The notes under the pieces were generated by a model, which searched no databases, had not been told where the DNA came from, and worked only from the letters and a program-made list of their open reading frames with translations. Positions 37,171-49,385 of a DNA stretch of 64,000 bases are shown piece by piece. The translations under genes were made by a program, and so were the position numbers. The stretch is from Collybia mongolica (Eukaryota; Basidiomycota; Agaricomycetes; Agaricales; Clitocybaceae): positions 372,001 through 436,000 of the forward strand of contig JAAXNY010000005.1 in the NCBI GenBank assembly GCA_013420905.1. The letters run 5' to 3'. How positions within the stretch are numbered: the first letter of the stretch is position 1; each line of letters begins with the position of its first letter.

Positions 37171-38118
37171 TCAAGCTGCCACAGTCTTTGCAACACACTC
37201 CTCCGCCTCACTGAAGGTCGTCCCGACCAACTCGTCAAGGGTAGTCTGGTATTCCGCTACGTAGATGGTGAGTACAGTGACAATTGAATGTGACGTCCGA
37301 CATACTTGAGACTGCAATACACAGTACGCTCCTACCCGCGAGAATCTCGAGGGGCGCGATGCACTCCCTCTGTAGCCTCTCTTTTGCCTTTTCTTCTGCA
37401 AGTTCAAATGCTGTTTCTGAACCGGAATTCTTCATTGCCAGCCTCTCTACAGTGACGAGCCTGTCATATTTCGTCAATACCACAATGATGGGGACTACAG
37501 AAAGGATATTTCATGTTTAGAACGGTTCGGGCGTGAAAGTTTACTCGCACACCGTGTTCAAGCTCCTTTTGCGCGCCCGCTCTGAGAAATTCTTCAACAC
37601 TGGTTTCTATCAAACGACCATTCGCAATGGGGATGCTAATACACAACCTGAAAACAACGCATGTAGACCTTCGACGCCTGTCTATGAGTGAGCTCACCAT
37701 ATAGCATGAATTCTGTCTTCGATCTGAGCTTCTTGACTACGACGTCGTAAAAACTTTTGAACGATTTCGACGGTGTTGTCCTCGCAATACTCAAACCCTA
37801 GGCTGTCGTGGAGTATGAACCGTGGTTTTTCACCTTGTGATGACAGGATTTCGCGGTTGATATCAGCTTTGCCAGGTTCGGTATGCGACACTTCCTACAA
37901 CGCGAAAGTGTCAGAACCCACGAGAAAGTGAAAAGGCCGGAAGATCGAACCGCATCGGTAATACCAAATGCGCTATTGACCAGCGACGACTTTCCAGAAC
38001 CGCACTATATGCAAGGTAGAGCGTTAGATCTGACCATCGCTCGCGGATATTCCCAAAGGACCTTTCCGACGACCAGGATCCGAAATCTGGAGGGCAAGTA
38101 TTTAATACAGGCTGCCAT
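37171..38118 (-). CDS. P-loop GTPase, shorter paralogue (copy 2)
   Basis: Starts with ATG at 38118 (MAACIKYLPSRFRILVVGK); a 57-nt intron (38061-38005) interrupts the P-loop after Gly-Lys exactly as in copy 1, resuming CGSGKSSLVNSAFGITDA. G3 RFILHDSLGFE (about 37820) and G4 VVLTKYDRLV (about 37475) are intact. The frame ends at 37171 shortly after the region equal to copy 1's TQTLSELI block, so the large C-terminal part of copy 1 is absent: either true truncation by rearrangement or a compact G-domain-only form. It lies tail to tail with copy 1, 180 bp away. Confidence 0.75.
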
Positions 38119-38229
38119 GATGTTGTATAGAAACATGGTTCACCGTGGACAAATTTCAGATATCTTCTCTTCCGTTAAACCCAAGGCACCGCTCGTGTAT
38201 CTACGGATCTTCACCGCTTAATCAGTGTT

Positions 38230-40650
38230 CGGGGAGAGGGCCATCTGGGATCGCCTGCATACCTTACTCAGACTCTTAAAGGTACTCGGGTCTTGGCGAC
38301 GTTTGATAGCTGCAGGGCTGGGAGGAGTCATAGGGAACTCGGAATTGGGAGGAATACGGTGGTTCGGTGTGAGGATGCATCACGAGGACACAGCGTGTGG
38401 TCAAATTCGAGGGCTGAATCTACCTTGATGGGATATCAAGGTGATGACAATTTCAGCGTGATCAATCACTAGGTACCTTTGTATTTCTTGACAGATGACA
38501 GAATGCTTGGGGGGTGTTGGAACGGATGTGTAGACAGATTGGCGCGCGTCATCTTAATTAAGACCATGTATATCAGTGAACGTATCTAATGAGGAAATCC
38601 CTGCCCTCGAGAGCACTGTCTGTCCCTCCCCAGCATTCCGGAACCATTTATCTCAACCTTCCCCTTAAACGGCTTGTGACTTCGCCGCGTTCGGTATCTC
38701 CGTCGTCGTCGAGACTTGTCCATACGTATGCCGGCCAATTACACGGTAGCACGTGGGCGAACGCGACATGGAGCACGAGTAGAGCGGAAGTCAAACCAGT
38801 GTATTCGCGTTTATCTACACGCAACTTGTTTACTCTTTGCCTACCTTTACCCTTCCTTCGGCCGCTACTGCTCAGTGCATCCTCCAGTCCCTCACTGCAG
38901 TCAGGCTGATGTATCATCCTGGTGATAATCAGCATAGGTCGAATTTATAAGCATTTGTCTTAATAGAGGCAAACATGACGGACGTACATGATGTCGGATG
39001 GTGAGGAAGTCATCAGGAAATTGGGTGGTTTGTATAGTACTTCAGATATCAGATTTAGAAACTATGACTCACATACTGGATAAGGGTAGGGTACATGCAA
39101 GACGAACGGCAGTGATGTCGAAGGGAAAGAAGTCGAACATTTTATTTACGGGTTGATCTGTGATCTCCTTGATCGAATTTGACGACATGCGAGGATCATC
39201 TCGGACAACTCCAGCACGGTCTGCGTTACTACATGAGGAGGGCAATTAACGTGATGTCCAATTGATAGCAAAAGGGTGATTGTAGTGCAGTGAGAGCTCT
39301 GACTGTATACTTTACACGCCCCTGCAGGCTCGCATCACTTCTTGCTGAGTCCTTCATCAAGGCTCGTCTGTAGTCTTCAGGGAGAATTGAGAGCGTATGG
39401 TGAGAAAGAGGCAATAGGTTGCTCGATTATGAGGCGGGACGCGCTTGGAATCCCTCGCGTGAGGAAGAGTAGTGGCGGCTGCCTGGAGGAGAGCGGAGAG
39501 AATGAAGCTGGAACCATGAGTGTCGTCGGATCATTCCGTTGCAGTCTGAGATGTGATGCTCAGTAAAAAGGCCGGTCGGCTGTTGGTCTGGGTACTATCA
39601 CTGGTTGGGAGTTTCAAAATTTTGATCAAATTGTGAATAGAAGAAGATCGGTTACACATTTTGCTAATCGGACTTGGGGAATCGGTTCTATGACGTCTGA
39701 ACAAGGTACAAACCTGCTAACTTGGAAAATGGTGGATGTGTCGTTGTGTCGGAATGAAGCTAGTCGAAAAGTTAAGAGTTTCAAAATTTCTGTCACGGAG
39801 AGTAATGCTGACTCATACGGCCATCGGCGTCAAATTGACGTGATGCCCCGTTCCTCTCGAGAATACTCATTGAGGCTACTTACAGTAACTAGAAACTATA
39901 TACACTAGTCTAGTATGTACATAGAATGATTATATGTTTCAATATGTACAGGATTAGTTGCGAATAATGTAGAGATTAGCCACGAGGATTGACAAGGGGA
40001 GCACTGTGATGGTGGAATGGTGGAAGTGGCAGGTGTATCGGATGAGGGAAATGGGTAGTAGGAATATGCAGAGATGGGCTAATTGAAGGGTATGGAGAGG
40101 TATAAAATGACGGATGCACATGATAAGAGGATGGATGACAGGAGATGTGACTGTGGAGCCAAGAGTGTCAAACAAACACTTCGCGTCATGCTGAGTTATG
40201 GACTTTGAAATATGATCACCCTTGTCACGCTAAAATGCTCAATCCTTTGTAGCTTTTGTTCCATTCCTCTCAATGCTCCAAAAATTTAAATGAGACATCT
40301 TAGACATGTTTGGATGATGCTTGCAAACTTTGGTGATATTCCGCTGAGTGATCCTTAAATCCGAAGCTGTTTAAATTGGGTTTTTCATTTTTTCTCATAA
40401 TGTTGGCTATATCGCAACACATCTGTGGTTGATTTCCCTCATTTCTGTTATGGAGTCTATTATAGTGGTACATAGCTAGACTATCTCACCAAAGATCAGT
40501 GTTTTTGTGCCTGTGATCCCTTAAAAACCTACATTTTGAAACTCCCAACCAGTTTTGAAACCCCTAACACATGATAGTAGGGTCTGTTGGTATTTGGTCT
40601 TTAGAATATTAGTCAGTTGTGAGTCAGTTGCCAAGGGTAAATTATATTTT
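38230..40650. other. Stretch with no resolved gene
   Basis: Only short frames without recognised motifs (longest 106 codons, 38589-38909). AT content rises from about 39.6 kb toward the transposon-rich part. Confidence 0.35.
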
Positions 40651-40714
40651 TGTACTTGATTGTCACTAAGTCATGACATCACAATGAATACATGCTACTG
40701 GGAAGCTGCAATTC

Positions 40715-43710
40715 TCAAATTATTCCATCATCTAACCCATCTTCATCTCTCCCACACTCCTCTGATGTTAATAGATCCAAAGCTGGATGCTTCTGTAGGA
40801 TGTAGATATGGGATGTCTCATCCCAAATACCAACAATGTCAACAATATCAGATGTCTGCATGACATAAACATTGTCTGACCATGAGTGTCCACAGATTGT
40901 ACCCAGAACTGTCTCAACATTTGTTAGTTCTTGGTACACAATGTACAGTTCTGATGTCTCATCTGAGAGGACCTCGTAGAAGGCAAGGGCCTCACCAAAT
41001 ACCTGTTTTCTTGGTATTGGATCAACTGCCTTTTCAAGACATAAAATGAGCTTTGGGTTAAATATATATGGAGGACAGAGTCCACTCACAGAGAACCAAC
41101 AGTATCTCCTGGAAGGTTCTCCAGCAAATTTCACTTTGGAGAACTCTGTGGTTGGGTAAACAGTATTTGCCCCACCTCTTGATTCTGTTATATTCCACCA
41201 TTCCTTCATTGCCAAGATATGCAAAGCAATGGGCAAGCAATGCAACCAGATGATCAAAGGCTGAGAATTGAGAATCAGAGCCCTCTTTACACTCACTCTG
41301 GCAAAGTGGAATTTTTTGAAACACCTGTTTTTCCTGAGAATTTGACCCCATTCTATCATTTAAGACAAGGGATGGGTAATAGAGATGGAGGAGCTTTGCT
41401 TTCTCCCATCTGACTATCAAATTTGTGAGAGCACTAAAAGGAGACTTCTGATCAAATCCTGCGTCCCATTTCACCAATGCTGTGCTCAACTGTGGCTTGC
41501 AAGCCAAGGTGAATAGACCCATTCCATTGAATGTGCACAGGAATATGGATAAGTTGAAACAAGCATAGGCGTGCTCTTGAGTTCAGGCTAGGGTTATCTC
41601 CAATATAAAGCCTTTCAAATCCAGTTAAGAACTTGACCATCAATGTGCATAGCTCAAATAAATCCTCTCCAGTCCTCTCCTTGATAGTCATGGCAAACTC
41701 CATTGCATGCACAAATTGTGAGAAATTCTCCAAGACTGTCAAATTTATCTGAAGCTCAAGAAACATTGGCACAAGGTAGAAATGCAGAAGACCCATCCAT
41801 TCATAGACTTTATACTGGCTTTGGCACTTTAGATGAATATTGCAAATTGGCCCACAGAAAGCAGGTGGAAGTGTTGACATAGCTTTGGTTATCCAGATCC
41901 CAAGTGTTTCTGCCTTTTTTACTGGTGGATGAGTTATTTCATGGGGCTTAGTTTCAATTGTCATGAGATCCCAAAGAAAGGCTGTTGAGTTTTCATAGAT
42001 TAAATGGAATGGGTCCAATGGAAAAATTGTGGGATGAAAAAATGCAGGGCTTGATGCACAGAGGGGGAGCCTGACAATTCCAGTAGATCTTGAGATAACC
42101 TTCTGCTGATTTTCATTCTGGGCCTTCTCAATCAAGTTGAGGGTCTCAAAATATTTTTTGTGGCTCTGCATTGGAAGGTCATCATATGAGTATTGTGGCC
42201 GAGTAGTATTGTATTTGTCTTGTATTAACATGGGGTAATATTGGGCCTTTGCACCCCTGGTTTCACTTGATTTAGCAGCTTGAATTTCAGTGAACTGATC
42301 ACCATAAACAGCAGAGTGTCCTCCCATGCCACTGATTTTAGCAGATCCAAGCATATCACCATTACCAAGGACAATTGCACCACAAAGCACAAAGCAGGAT
42401 GAATCAATTGCATCCCAGATCCATATCCCTTCTGAGCCTCTTGCCATCTCTTCAAACAGGATCCATTCAAAGGACTCAATATCTCCAGGGGAGTTAGGGC
42501 CAGGTGTTGCAAAGTTGATGATGATGTGTTCAACTATGTAACAAATATGGGCAGGTAAATTTAGCAGGATTAATATAAGGAGCCACGTGTTGGAGTGTTT
42601 CTTCATTGTGAGCTGTGCGCCATCAGTAGATAATGCAAATGCAACATCTCGCCCTTCTTTGAAAAGGCCTGTAGCATTGTGGTGAATATCAACATGGACT
42701 TGTGAGTTTCCAAAATGAGAATATTTCCTTTTAGCAGGTACAGCACCTGCTGCAGTTGCAAGTAAGTGAAGGACCTCCTTGAGACACTGGTCCCAATCCC
42801 TCATAAGGGCAGAAGTAGTTTCAGTTGCATAGAGTGCCTGGATAGTTGGTTTTATTGGGAGGGCAGTAAATTGTGCAACAGGGATTCTACAACCTGAGCA
42901 GTGATGGGGTTTGAAGCAAGGCATATTACAAGGTATTTTGGTTGCACTAGATATGTATGGACAGGCTTCAAGATGTGCATATTTTCCAGTATAAGCAATG
43001 CAGCTTTTGATACACATATCAACTTTTTGTGGTTGAAGATCAGTCAGTGCCTCAGCCAGGTGTTCAACCTTGTAGAGTGAAAGTATGGGGATTGAAGTTG
43101 CTTTTTCCAAGACTCTAGCATGAAGTTCATATGCCTTGGCAGTGCCATTTGATTTTTTCCAGGCTATGTAGTGCTGTAAACTGAGCTCTTCATGAGGATC
43201 AAGCCTTTTTATTGAAAATGGACTTGAAGGTGGTTCAGCAGGAAGTTTATAGCCATTGAGTAAATCCTTTTTGAGAGCTTCCAGAGCAGGAGTAGTATAA
43301 TCCAAATTAGACTCTTCGGCTGAAGCAATATCCTCCATAACATGGTCATCTAGAATTGCATAGTTAGTAGTGGTTGCTGCAGATAAATGGTTTGAAATAG
43401 ATATGGAATGAGAATCCAAATCTGCTCTATCTACTGCCATATCATCCTGATCATTGTCCAGGTTTATCTCAGAGTCATACTCTAAATCCAGTCACTCTTT
43501 GCTGATGGAAGAGCAGTCTGAGTCTGGGTCATCATAGGCAGACTGGATTTCTTCAAAGGGTTCTTGCTGATATCCTTCAGAAGTCTGGGAATTATCTAGA
43601 TAGTTTTCTTGAGTTTGGTTTTCAGAAATCCCTCTGCTTGGATTTGTGTGCAGATCATGTTGATTGCTGTGTAAAGTAGGCTGGGGTGGTCCATGAGTAT
43701 CTAAGACCAC
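40715..43710 (-). pseudogene. Tnp2-family (CACTA-like) transposase, broken
   Basis: The main frame (43440-41452, 662 codons) shows ALSTDGAQLTMKKHSNTWL, NFATPGPNSPGDIESF, EEMARGSEGIWIWDA, RLPLCASSPAFFHPTIFPLD and VHIQWNGSIHLGLQATVEHS, the core of the Tnp2 transposase as found in Agaricomycete CACTA-like elements. A TGA at 43492-43494 cuts it from 72 more codons in the same frame upstream. A one-base insertion near 41464 moves the rest to another frame (QKSPFSALTNLIVRWEKAK), and a second shift between about 41140 and 41000 moves the C-terminus again (VFGEALAFYEV, DIVDIVGIWDETSHIYIL). So at least three breaks; the element cannot supply its own transposase without another copy. No start domain upstream of 43710 was recognised. 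Confidence 0.9.
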
Positions 43711-43959
43711 ACATTATCAATAAGGATATTGATGTAATGTGGCTCTCAAACCTGGGAGGCCATTTATTGATGCATGGGTTCTCTGAATATAGCTCTGCAA
43801 GTGTTGGACAAGATCTGGGGCTACAGACCATTGAGTTAAGTTCTCCACTGTGCTCTGATCAGCATCACAATGGGAGATTGCTGTCCATCATTGGACAAGC
43901 CTTCTCCCATGGCATTTTGAGCAGAAACAGGTTACATGGGATGTACTCATGATGAGTAG

Positions 43960-45619
43960 GTAGGAGTTAGAGCCAGAGCATCAACACACTTAATCAATTG
44001 ATTGATGCAATGGCTGCTAAGATTGGATTCCAATGCACATGATTTTGCTTGACAGCACAGCACTTGTCTTTTCCACTGTATGATTTCCACTACACAAGTT
44101 CTTGACACAACCTCTTGTCTCAATTTCCTGCAGAATCTGAATTTTAACTAATGGACCTCTTGAAGAGGTCTTTACACTAAGCTACATAACCCGTGCAGAC
44201 TCCGCGCAGAGTCTGCACAGACTCATTTGGCAGGACACTCAGCCAAATGAGAATCCGTGTCCGTGCCAAGTCCGCATCAATCCATGTAAAATCACGTAGA
44301 CACGTGGACAAGCACGGATGGATAGCTTACAGAGTCTGCACGGCTAGTCAATTACTAATTAGATGACTAATATAAATTTTATTTACACAAATTATATATA
44401 CTATTTGTGATTAATAACATAACATAATGGCAGTGAAAAACTTGCATCTGACTAGGTTTGAATGTGTACAGGCACAAACATTATGTAATATGTTTGGCAT
44501 TCATAACCGTTGGGCAAGGCAGGCATTTCTAGCTACAGGCTCACTGGCCTCAAGTCAACAAACTTAGGTCACATGATTACAAGGCACGTGCAATGGTCAC
44601 ATTACCATTGCCATGTCTTTGTTGGTTCTTTTCAACCACATCAATGATGTCCACCAAACCGCTGAAAGGGGGCTCCTGGGCTATAAGTGTGCTGATGCTA
44701 TGAAATGTAATCTCTTACACACACACACACCAAATCTAACAATCAACACACAAACAGTAGGAATCGCCTGTTTTGAGTTCGGGTTCAAGTGCTTGGAAGC
44801 ACTAAGCTTTGAATAGTACTAGTCAAGGCTCTTTCCAGTGATCTCTCAATGGATTTGGTTCAGACAAAGCTTCAACACAAGTTCAAAACTTGCTAGGTAT
44901 ATTTATAATATCTCTCAATCCAATAGACTGAGTACCAAGTGTACGTTCAATTATTAATGATCCCAAGCAGATCTATAAGTCCAAGTGACTTATTAAACAA
45001 ACAGTGCCAAGTGCACTAAGGCCAAGTGCTTAGTAATTCCAACAGACAATGTGGTACTAAGTTCCAAGTGAACTAAGACTCTTCAATTCTGTAATCTCTT
45101 CAAACAATTCCAATGAAGACAACTTTGAAGCAATCTGGGCCTCAATTCGGGCATGCAATAGTGTTTTAACAAATGTGATTTGTATACTCTATAGTAGCGC
45201 AAAGTGGGGGCAAGATTCCTTACCTTTGCGCTACTCATCTACAGTCTATTTATAGTGTACAAACTAAATATCATACAGAATTGTAAATTTTATACGGAAC
45301 CATGCTCCCCCATGCCAAGGATCTGTAATTAATGCTGACTCATCCTCTACAACTTGGCGCACATGCCATGCATGCCAATTATGTTGTTACTGGTTACTTA
45401 TCAAATATTGAAAGAGCTGGCTAAACTCTTATCAAGTCCCAACCATGTGCTTGGTTATTTAAAACAGCGCGGCACTGTCATTTACTTCTCCTGATTGTCC
45501 TGGTTGTTATTCACGGTGTCCCGTCTCTTCCAGTAGTTAACACCAAGTGCCCCTGACTAGGATTGGGTTGTGCAAGTCCCAAATTTACAATTACTTCTCC
45601 TATTAATGATGATCCCCGG
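43960..45619. other. AT-rich flank between the transposase relic and the LTR element
   Basis: No gene. It contains the sub-terminal motif cluster at 44191-44346, a CA run near 44719, and short direct repeats of CCAAGTG-type words between 44930 and 45070. It ends at the CCGG target repeat of the LTR element. Confidence 0.5.
44191..44346. repeat. Sub-terminal GAGTCTGCAC motif cluster (CACTA-like end)
   Basis: Repeated, mostly inverted words such as CAGAGTCTGCACAGACTC and GTCCGTGCCAAGTCCG, plus CATTTGGCAGG/AGCCAAATG as an inverted pair. Such clusters are expected near the ends of CACTA-like elements; it lies about 500 bp beyond the 5' side of the Tnp2 relic. A matching cluster is at 58338-58413. 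Confidence 0.55.
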
Positions 45620-45942
45620 TGACAAGCATGGCCTCGCTCCATGCGTGTCAAACGGTCTTTTCCTTAACTGCACCATGACCTAGGAAATCCCCACTACCGA
45701 GTAAACATGCGCCGCCGCCGAGATCATACGGAATAACCACTGCCGGTCCCATATCACGAGTTCGCCGCCGCCGAAGTATTGACTCTCACCGAACATCATG
45801 CCGACCGCTTTCCTCAACAATTCCCGCCGTGGCTCCGTCGCCGCCGCCGCCGCCGGATATCCCTTCGTCGATCGCGCCGCCGACCACCGACTCCGAAGTC
45901 ACGTCTTCATGTTCCTTCAACATGTACGTATCGTTGGTATGG

Positions 45943-46096
45943 CCACACCGACGTGCCCGGTGGGCACAGACACCGAAGTATAGAGTCCGCCTTGTAGTAT
46001 GAAACATAACGACGCATTCCCACACCGACGTGCCTGGTAGGCACAGACACCGAAGTATAGAGTCCGCCTTGTAGTATGAAACATAACAACGCATTC
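45943..46096 (+). repeat. Two 77-bp tandem repeats in the LTR U3
   Basis: Units start at 45943 and 46020 with CCACACCGACGTGCC and contain a GTATAGAGTCCGCC word; a third partial start follows at 46097. Same layout in the 3' LTR. Position upstream of the TATA box suggests a promoter/enhancer repeat. Confidence 0.9.
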
Positions 46097-46192
46097 CCAC
46101 ACCGACCCTGTATCTAATTTATCTATCTCCTCCTTCATGTTTCCTTGGTCACATCTGTAGACACAGACTCCGGCCTAGGGTACAACTTTTAG

Positions 46193-46200
46193 TATAAATA
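46193..46200 (+). promoter_or_regulatory. LTR TATA box
   Basis: TATAAATA, followed about 40 bp on by a CT-run, a typical start-site context; copy in the 3' LTR at 56899-56906. Confidence 0.7.
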
Positions 46201-46618
46201 CCTCTGTATTTTACTTACTTGACAGATATCAACTACCTTCTCTCTCTCTCTCTCTCTCTCTACGGAGCTCTCGCTCTCTTATAAGACGCGTCCGAACTTT
46301 GCACCAAAGTTGCATCCCGCACCGAACCCGTTACGCCGAATGCTCGGACATCGCACCGCCGAGTCCTGTTCACCGTACAGTCGTACTGCGTCGCCGACCG
46401 ACGCGCCTCCAAAGTCGTGACCACCGACTCCGACAATCTCCGACCCCCTTCACACCTGCCGTCTGACACCATTCTCTGGTATATTCCCATTGCCTTTGCT
46501 ACGCTGATCTTCGCTCTTTCTGCATAGGAATTCCTCTATTATTTTACAACTAGAGGCCTGCTCGGAGTTACAAGTCTGACGACTTAACACACTCCCAGTG
46601 AACTCGGTACTGTCATTT

Positions 46619-46635
46619 TGGAGCCCACCGCGAGG
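46619..46635 (+). other. Primer-binding site
   Basis: TGGAGCCCACCGCGAGG begins three bases after the 5' LTR; the leading TGG pairs with a tRNA CCA end and the rest looks like a tRNA acceptor complement. Which tRNA was not determined. Confidence 0.7.
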
Positions 46636-47030
46636 GATTTCCAATCATTGAAGGCAGAAGATCCCGTGTTGCAGCACAGAATCTCCGCGAGGAGGTTAAC
46701 CGCGCAGTTAACGACCCTATCAACCCGCAGATATCTCGGGTATCCTTTGAATCGCGTACGTCGGTAACGCCTCCGAACACCGTTGTCCGGCAACGCGATA
46801 GTACAATCTATTCGGATATTGAGTTTTCGTTACCGCCCCTCCGTTCCCTCACCACGCCTGACCCTTCCATTGCCTCCGACTTCTCCAGTGACGAATCATT
46901 CACCGCTCCGACATCCCCGTCCACTCCCACACTCTCTAATTTCTCCACTCCATCAACCCTATCCACTCTATCACCCCTTACTGTAACCAGTACACCCCGA
47001 CTAGATCCGAACCACCTATCTCCACTCATC

Positions 47031-49385
47031 ATGTCCGAAACACCATCCCCTGCTCTCGCAATGGGCCCGACCGTCTACCACATGCCGGCCCGAACACACA
47101 ACACGGCGCCGAAGTTCGACGGCCAGGCCACCTCACTTCAGAGGTTCTTCACCGACTTCGAACACTTCGCCGACCTCATCAAACTTCCCGATCCCGAACG
47201 CAAAAGGGACATCGTAAAGTACTTAGACGTCGAGACCGCGCACTTCTGGCAGAGGCGGCCCGAGTTCGCCGACGTCAATAAGACCTATGCCCAGTTCAAA
47301 GACGCAATCACGACCCTGTATCCCGGAGCAATCTTGGAAGAACGTTTTCGGATCAACAACCTCGATCAGCTCGTCGGAGCAACCCAGAGGAACGGTATTC
47401 AGACACTCGCCGAATTCGGAGACTTCTTCCGAAAATACTCCACCATCGTCGAATACCTACAAGGCAAAGACCGGATCGGGAAGCGGGAAGTATCAATGAA
47501 CTTCCTCCGAGCTCTCCCGCCCGATGTTGCATCGAAGATAGTATTCCGCATGCAGATCCAGAACCCGACGCAGCACATAGACGAGCCCTACAAGCTAGAA
47601 GATCTCTTCGAGACCGGCGTCATTATCATGCAAGGGTCGGCCATCATCGACATGCAGAACCCTTATTCATTTTCGGCATCCTATGCGGCACCGGCACCGC
47701 AGACACAGCCCGCTCCGATCAATCATCATCCCTATATCGGCGCAGGGACCATCGTACCGCCGTTCGGCGCGCTATCACCGTCGTATCCACAGCAGCCCGG
47801 CACGTACCAACAGCCATACCAATACGGGCAACATCAGCCTCCGGCACCGGCCGCCGCCGCGGCACCAGCCCCGGAAATCTATCAACCTCTTCCCCGAGCC
47901 CCGGGAATCAAAGCCGAACCGGGGATCAAAACCGAAGACGTCATGACCATAGCGAACACCATCGCCGCCGCCTTCGCGAACCAGTTACAGCCACTACTAC
48001 AGCAGCAACGCGCGTCGGCGCCGACGCAGAATCGCGGCCCGTACATCTGCAACTTCTGCGGTGTCAATGGGCACGGCGTCCGAAACTGCGACATCGCCAT
48101 GCGGTACATCAACGAGAACCGTATCAAACGGGAAGGCAACCGACTCGTAATGGCCGACGGTTCACAGATCCCGCGCGGCCAAAACGGCGAAAACATGCAG
48201 ATGTCCATCGATCGGGCACAACCTGCAACCCAAGGGCAGCGCACCGCCGCGATGCTCGAAATATACTCTCCCGCCGTCGAAAACAGCATCAACGAGCAGA
48301 CCGCCGAGGTCAATATGCAAGAGCGTCTTGACGACGACGCCCGCGACGAAGCCATCGCCGAAATAGAGGCCGCCGAACACCAGCTGTTTGAACTCCGCCG
48401 AAGAGTCAAGGCCAAGTTTGACGGCGTCGAGTTGACCCAACGCAACAAAGGCAAAGCAAAGGAAACCCCGTCGGGATCGGGTTCCAACAACACCTCCGCC
48501 TCTCGACCCTCGGCATCACATTCGGCAACTCAACCGTCTGCCGCCATCGCACCATCGGTACCGAAGCCTGCCGCCGACAAGGCCGCCGCACCTAAAGCCA
48601 CTTACAACCGTGACGACCCTAAGCCGCGTGAAGAGCCGAACTTCAGGTACGCCGCTCCGGTCGAAGACCGCGCCATCGGCACCAAGTTGTACGATCGAAT
48701 TCTCGACGCACAAGTCACGGTCAGTGCCCGCGAAATCCTAGCCACCTCGCCGGAAGTGCGCAAACACATGAAAGAGGCGACCACAACGCGCAAAGTCCCC
48801 AATAACATCACTACCGCAGCCGCCTACGTCACCACCGACACCCGTCAGGTCTTCCAGCAGTCCCTGGAAGCCCCACAAATTGGAAAGCACCTGGTCGTTG
48901 CCACGGAATCGCACGCGCTCCGAGCCATCACCCCGATCATCGAAGGTCTCCATGAGATCGAATCCATTTTAGATCCCGGCTCCGAAATCGTCGCCATCTC
49001 CGAAGCCGTCTGGTTGACGCTCAACCGAAGTCTTAACCCGATGTACAAGATCTCCCTTACATCGGCGAACCGAACTACCGATACCACCAAGGGTATCGTC
49101 GAGAACCTCATGGTCGACGTCCATGGCATCAAACTCTACCTCCAGGCTCATGTGATCCACAATCCCGCATACGACATCCTCCTCGGTAGGCCCTTCGACG
49201 TTCTCACCGCCTCCCAAGTCAACAACCATCGGAACGGCGACCAAACCATCACCATACACGACCCGAACTCCAAGAAAGTCGTTGCATTGCCAACGGTCCG
49301 ACGCGGCGCTCCTCGGTACAAGCTGCCGCCACCCGATTCCATCCACAACAATGACTGCGACCACACTTACCAAGAAAGTTTTTGA
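47031..49385 (+). CDS. gag: Gag-protease polyprotein (784 codons)
   Basis: N-terminal third is a retrotransposon capsid-type domain (FDGQATSLQRFFTDFEHFA, TAHFWQRRPEF, FRINNLDQLV, LAEFGDFFRKY). A Pro/Gln/Ala-rich linker leads to a zinc knuckle CNFCGVNGHGVRNC (C-x2-C-x4-H-x4-C, from residue 340) for RNA binding. A retropepsin-like domain follows: ILDPGSEIVAIS with the catalytic Asp at residue 648 in DPGS instead of the usual D(S/T)G, and ILLGRPF near the end. Start is the first ATG, but the same frame stays open without an ATG back to the PBS (see finding). The stop at 49383-49385 overlaps pol in the -1 frame. Confidence 0.94.
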   Translation: MSETPSPALAMGPTVYHMPARTHNTAPKFDGQATSLQRFFTDFEHFADLIKLPDPERKRDIVKYLDVETAHFWQRRPEFADVNKTYAQFKDAITTLYPGAILEERFRINNLDQLVGATQRNGIQTLAEFGDFFRKYSTIVEYLQGKDRIGKREVSMNFLRALPPDVASKIVFRMQIQNPTQHIDEPYKLEDLFETGVIIMQGSAIIDMQNPYSFSASYAAPAPQTQPAPINHHPYIGAGTIVPPFGALSPSYPQQPGTYQQPYQYGQHQPPAPAAAAAPAPEIYQPLPRAPGIKAEPGIKTEDVMTIANTIAAAFANQLQPLLQQQRASAPTQNRGPYICNFCGVNGHGVRNCDIAMRYINENRIKREGNRLVMADGSQIPRGQNGENMQMSIDRAQPATQGQRTAAMLEIYSPAVENSINEQTAEVNMQERLDDDARDEAIAEIEAAEHQLFELRRRVKAKFDGVELTQRNKGKAKETPSGSGSNNTSASRPSASHSATQPSAAIAPSVPKPAADKAAAPKATYNRDDPKPREEPNFRYAAPVEDRAIGTKLYDRILDAQVTVSAREILATSPEVRKHMKEATTTRKVPNNITTAAAYVTTDTRQVFQQSLEAPQIGKHLVVATESHALRAITPIIEGLHEIESILDPGSEIVAISEAVWLTLNRSLNPMYKISLTSANRTTDTTKGIVENLMVDVHGIKLYLQAHVIHNPAYDILLGRPFDVLTASQVNNHRNGDQTITIHDPNSKKVVALPTVRRGAPRYKLPPPDSIHNNDCDHTYQESF

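Larger units (their letters stand above)
45620..46615 (+). repeat. 5' LTR (996 bp)
   Basis: Begins TGACAAGCATGG and ends GTACTGTCA. Contains CCG-repeat tracts, two 77-bp direct repeats (45943-46096), TATAAATA at 46193-46200 and a CT-run at about 46239-46260. Preceded by CCGG (45616-45619). Confidence 0.96.

Noticed and set aside
44930..45075. Short CCAAGTG repeats, considered as a CRISPR-like array
   Set aside because: Units are too short and unevenly spaced, and the organism is a eukaryote.
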